Assembly: GCA_016650355.1 (NCBI GenBank)
Contig: JAENVX010000284.1
Span: 1 to 26,006 of the forward strand
Length of the DNA stretch: 26,006 nucleotides
Direction: 5' to 3'
From: Bacteroidia bacterium
Lineage (GTDB): Bacteria; Bacteroidota; Bacteroidia; Cytophagales; Cyclobacteriaceae
Positions 25,010-26,006 of this stretch are shown here, one piece after another. Made by a program: the position numbers and the translations under genes. Position 1 is the stretch's first letter, and each line of letters starts with the position of its first letter. Under the pieces are notes generated by a model, which saw only the letters and a program-made list of their open reading frames with translations, had not been told where the DNA came from and ran no database searches.

Positions 25010-25903
25010 TTAAGAGGCCATTAACCCAATGCCAAACAGAATTACAAAAAGCAATGTGGATAATGCCATTTGTTTTAAATATGGATCAAGCTCAGCAGAT
25101 GGTTTTTGAGAAATGGCTCGGCCGTTTTTCAGGAAAAGAAATATAGTTATACAAAATAAAAATTGAATAGGTGATCGATAAGTCAGCAACATGTAAACAG
25201 CTGCTGACGTTATGCCAATAATTAATAGAATCCAGTGATAGATCACAGCCTTTTCCTTGCCAATTCGCACAGGAATAGAAAATTTTCCTGCCGTGCGATC
25301 AGATTCAATGTCGCGGATATTGTTGATGTTTAAAACCCCAATTGAGAATAACCCACAACTGAGTGCTGGAAATAGTTCGAGCCACGAAATACTTTTGGTG
25401 AAAAGATAAAAAGACCCCATCACTCCCACCAGTCCAAAAAATATCAATACAGAAATATCACCAAGACCTGCGTAACCATAAGGTTTTTTCCCTACCGTAT
25501 AGGCGATTGCAGCTGCAATACTGAGTAGACCAAGTCCAAAGAAAAACAAGAGAGCCTTAAAGTTCCATCCAAAGGAAACCAGAAGCAACGAAATACCACT
25601 TGCCAAGCTGAATAGCACAAATAGGATAATAGCCACTTTCATTTTCTTAGCGGAAATCGCACCACTTTGCACAGTTCGCGAGGGACCTTTGCGCTCGGCA
25701 TGATCTGCACCATGTATGGAGTCTCCATAATCGTTGGCCAGATTAGAAAGAACCTGAAGGAAAATGGTAGTTGAAACGCATAGAAGAAATATTAACCACC
25801 GAAAGTCTCCATTTGAAGCTGCCAAAAATCCACCCATGAAAATACTTGATAACGACAAAGGCAATGTGCGCAATCTGAAAGCTTGAAGCCAGGCAGTAAT
25901 CAT
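25010..25903 (-). CDS. menA: 1,4-dihydroxy-2-naphthoate polyprenyltransferase
   Basis: A 297-residue inner-membrane prenyltransferase of the UbiA superfamily that attaches a polyprenyl chain to 1,4-dihydroxy-2-naphthoate in menaquinone synthesis. Both Asp-rich motifs that bind the prenyl diphosphate through magnesium are present: NLANDYGDSIHGAD (54-67) and NNIRDIESD (194-202). KGPSRTVQSG (72-81) is also characteristic of MenA. Eight or nine hydrophobic segments fill the remainder. The length is typical. The start is ATG at 25903. No other men gene is in the window. It is convergent with the TPR-CHAT gene and probably divergent from whatever begins at the right edge. Confidence 0.94.
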   Translation of the reverse strand: MITAWLQAFRLRTLPLSLSSIFMGGFLAASNGDFRWLIFLLCVSTTIFLQVLSNLANDYGDSIHGADHAERKGPSRTVQSGAISAKKMKVAIILFVLFSLASGISLLLVSFGWNFKALLFFFGLGLLSIAAAIAYTVGKKPYGYAGLGDISVLIFFGLVGVMGSFYLFTKSISWLELFPALSCGLFSIGVLNINNIRDIESDRTAGKFSIPVRIGKEKAVIYHWILLIIGITSAAVYMLLTYRSPIQFLFCITIFLFLKNGRAISQKPSAELDPYLKQMALSTLLFVILFGIGLMAS

Positions 25904-25977
25904 TTGCTACTATTTGTATAAAAGTAAGCGCGCATGAAATTAAATAAATGTAATTGGCAATATATTTCTTTTAAAAA

Positions 25978-26006
25978 ATGGAACAGTTACAGCACTTCTA
26001 TAATAC
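25978..26006 (+). CDS. Possible start of a gene cut off by the right edge
   Basis: An ATG preceded by a run of six A, a start context common in Bacteroidota, opens a frame (MEQLQHFYN) that continues off the window after nine codons. An alternative ATG at 25934 opens a different frame that also runs to the edge (starting MKLNKCNWQY). Only one can be real and neither is long enough to identify. The position, divergent from menA, makes a gene start plausible. Confidence 0.25.

Overview
The window reads as ordinary chromosomal DNA from a member of the Bacteroidota, most likely a Cytophagales-type environmental bacterium. Reasons: AT-rich genes, starts without clear Shine-Dalgarno sequences, several lipoprotein signal peptides, TAnnTTTG-type -7 promoter matches, a PVC-type haem-binding lipoprotein, a secreted TPR-CHAT protein, MutA/MutB, and MenA (menaquinone). 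Taxonomy is inferred from gene content and style only. No phage, insertion sequence, CRISPR array, plasmid gene or long repeat was seen, and no gene-free stretch exceeds 300 bases; the longest gaps are 225 bases (20491-20715) and 203 bases (17061-17263).

Layout. 1-73: 3' half of tRNA-Ala(GGC) and its terminator. 63-803 (-): CutC. 850-1281 (+): small unknown membrane protein. 1290-2794 (-): an envelope pair, an NlpC/P60 lipoprotein followed by a Tat-exported glycosylasparaginase. 2819-4261 (+): GlcD-like FAD oxidase, divergent from that pair across 24 bases. 4267-7161 (-): large beta-propeller/HEAT/cytochrome c lipoprotein. 7311-9587 (+): asparagine synthetase and a DUF4260 membrane protein. 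9618-12519 (-): sugar porter plus GH32 fructosidase, a small beta-fructan/sucrose unit. 12631-14292 (-): GlnS. 14404-15480 (-): sialidase-fold lipoprotein with an unusual Cys cluster. 15621-17060 (-): DnaA. 17264-20490 (+): methylmalonyl-CoA mutase, with a shortened small subunit. 20716-24942 (+): 1408-residue secreted TPR-CHAT protein. 25010-25903 (-): MenA. 25978-26006 (+): possible start of a further gene.

How they work together. Core functions (GlnS, DnaA, tRNA-Ala, MutAB, MenA) are mixed with envelope and scavenging genes. Real two-gene units are NlpC/glycosylasparaginase, asnB/DUF4260, sugar porter/GH32, and mutA/mutB (ATGA overlap). No multi-gene defence or biosynthetic island is visible. 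The most interesting proteins are the exported TPR-CHAT putative protease, the CxCC sialidase-like lipoprotein, and the mutase small subunit that stops at the end of its barrel. Nothing here can be claimed with confidence as a new multi-component system.
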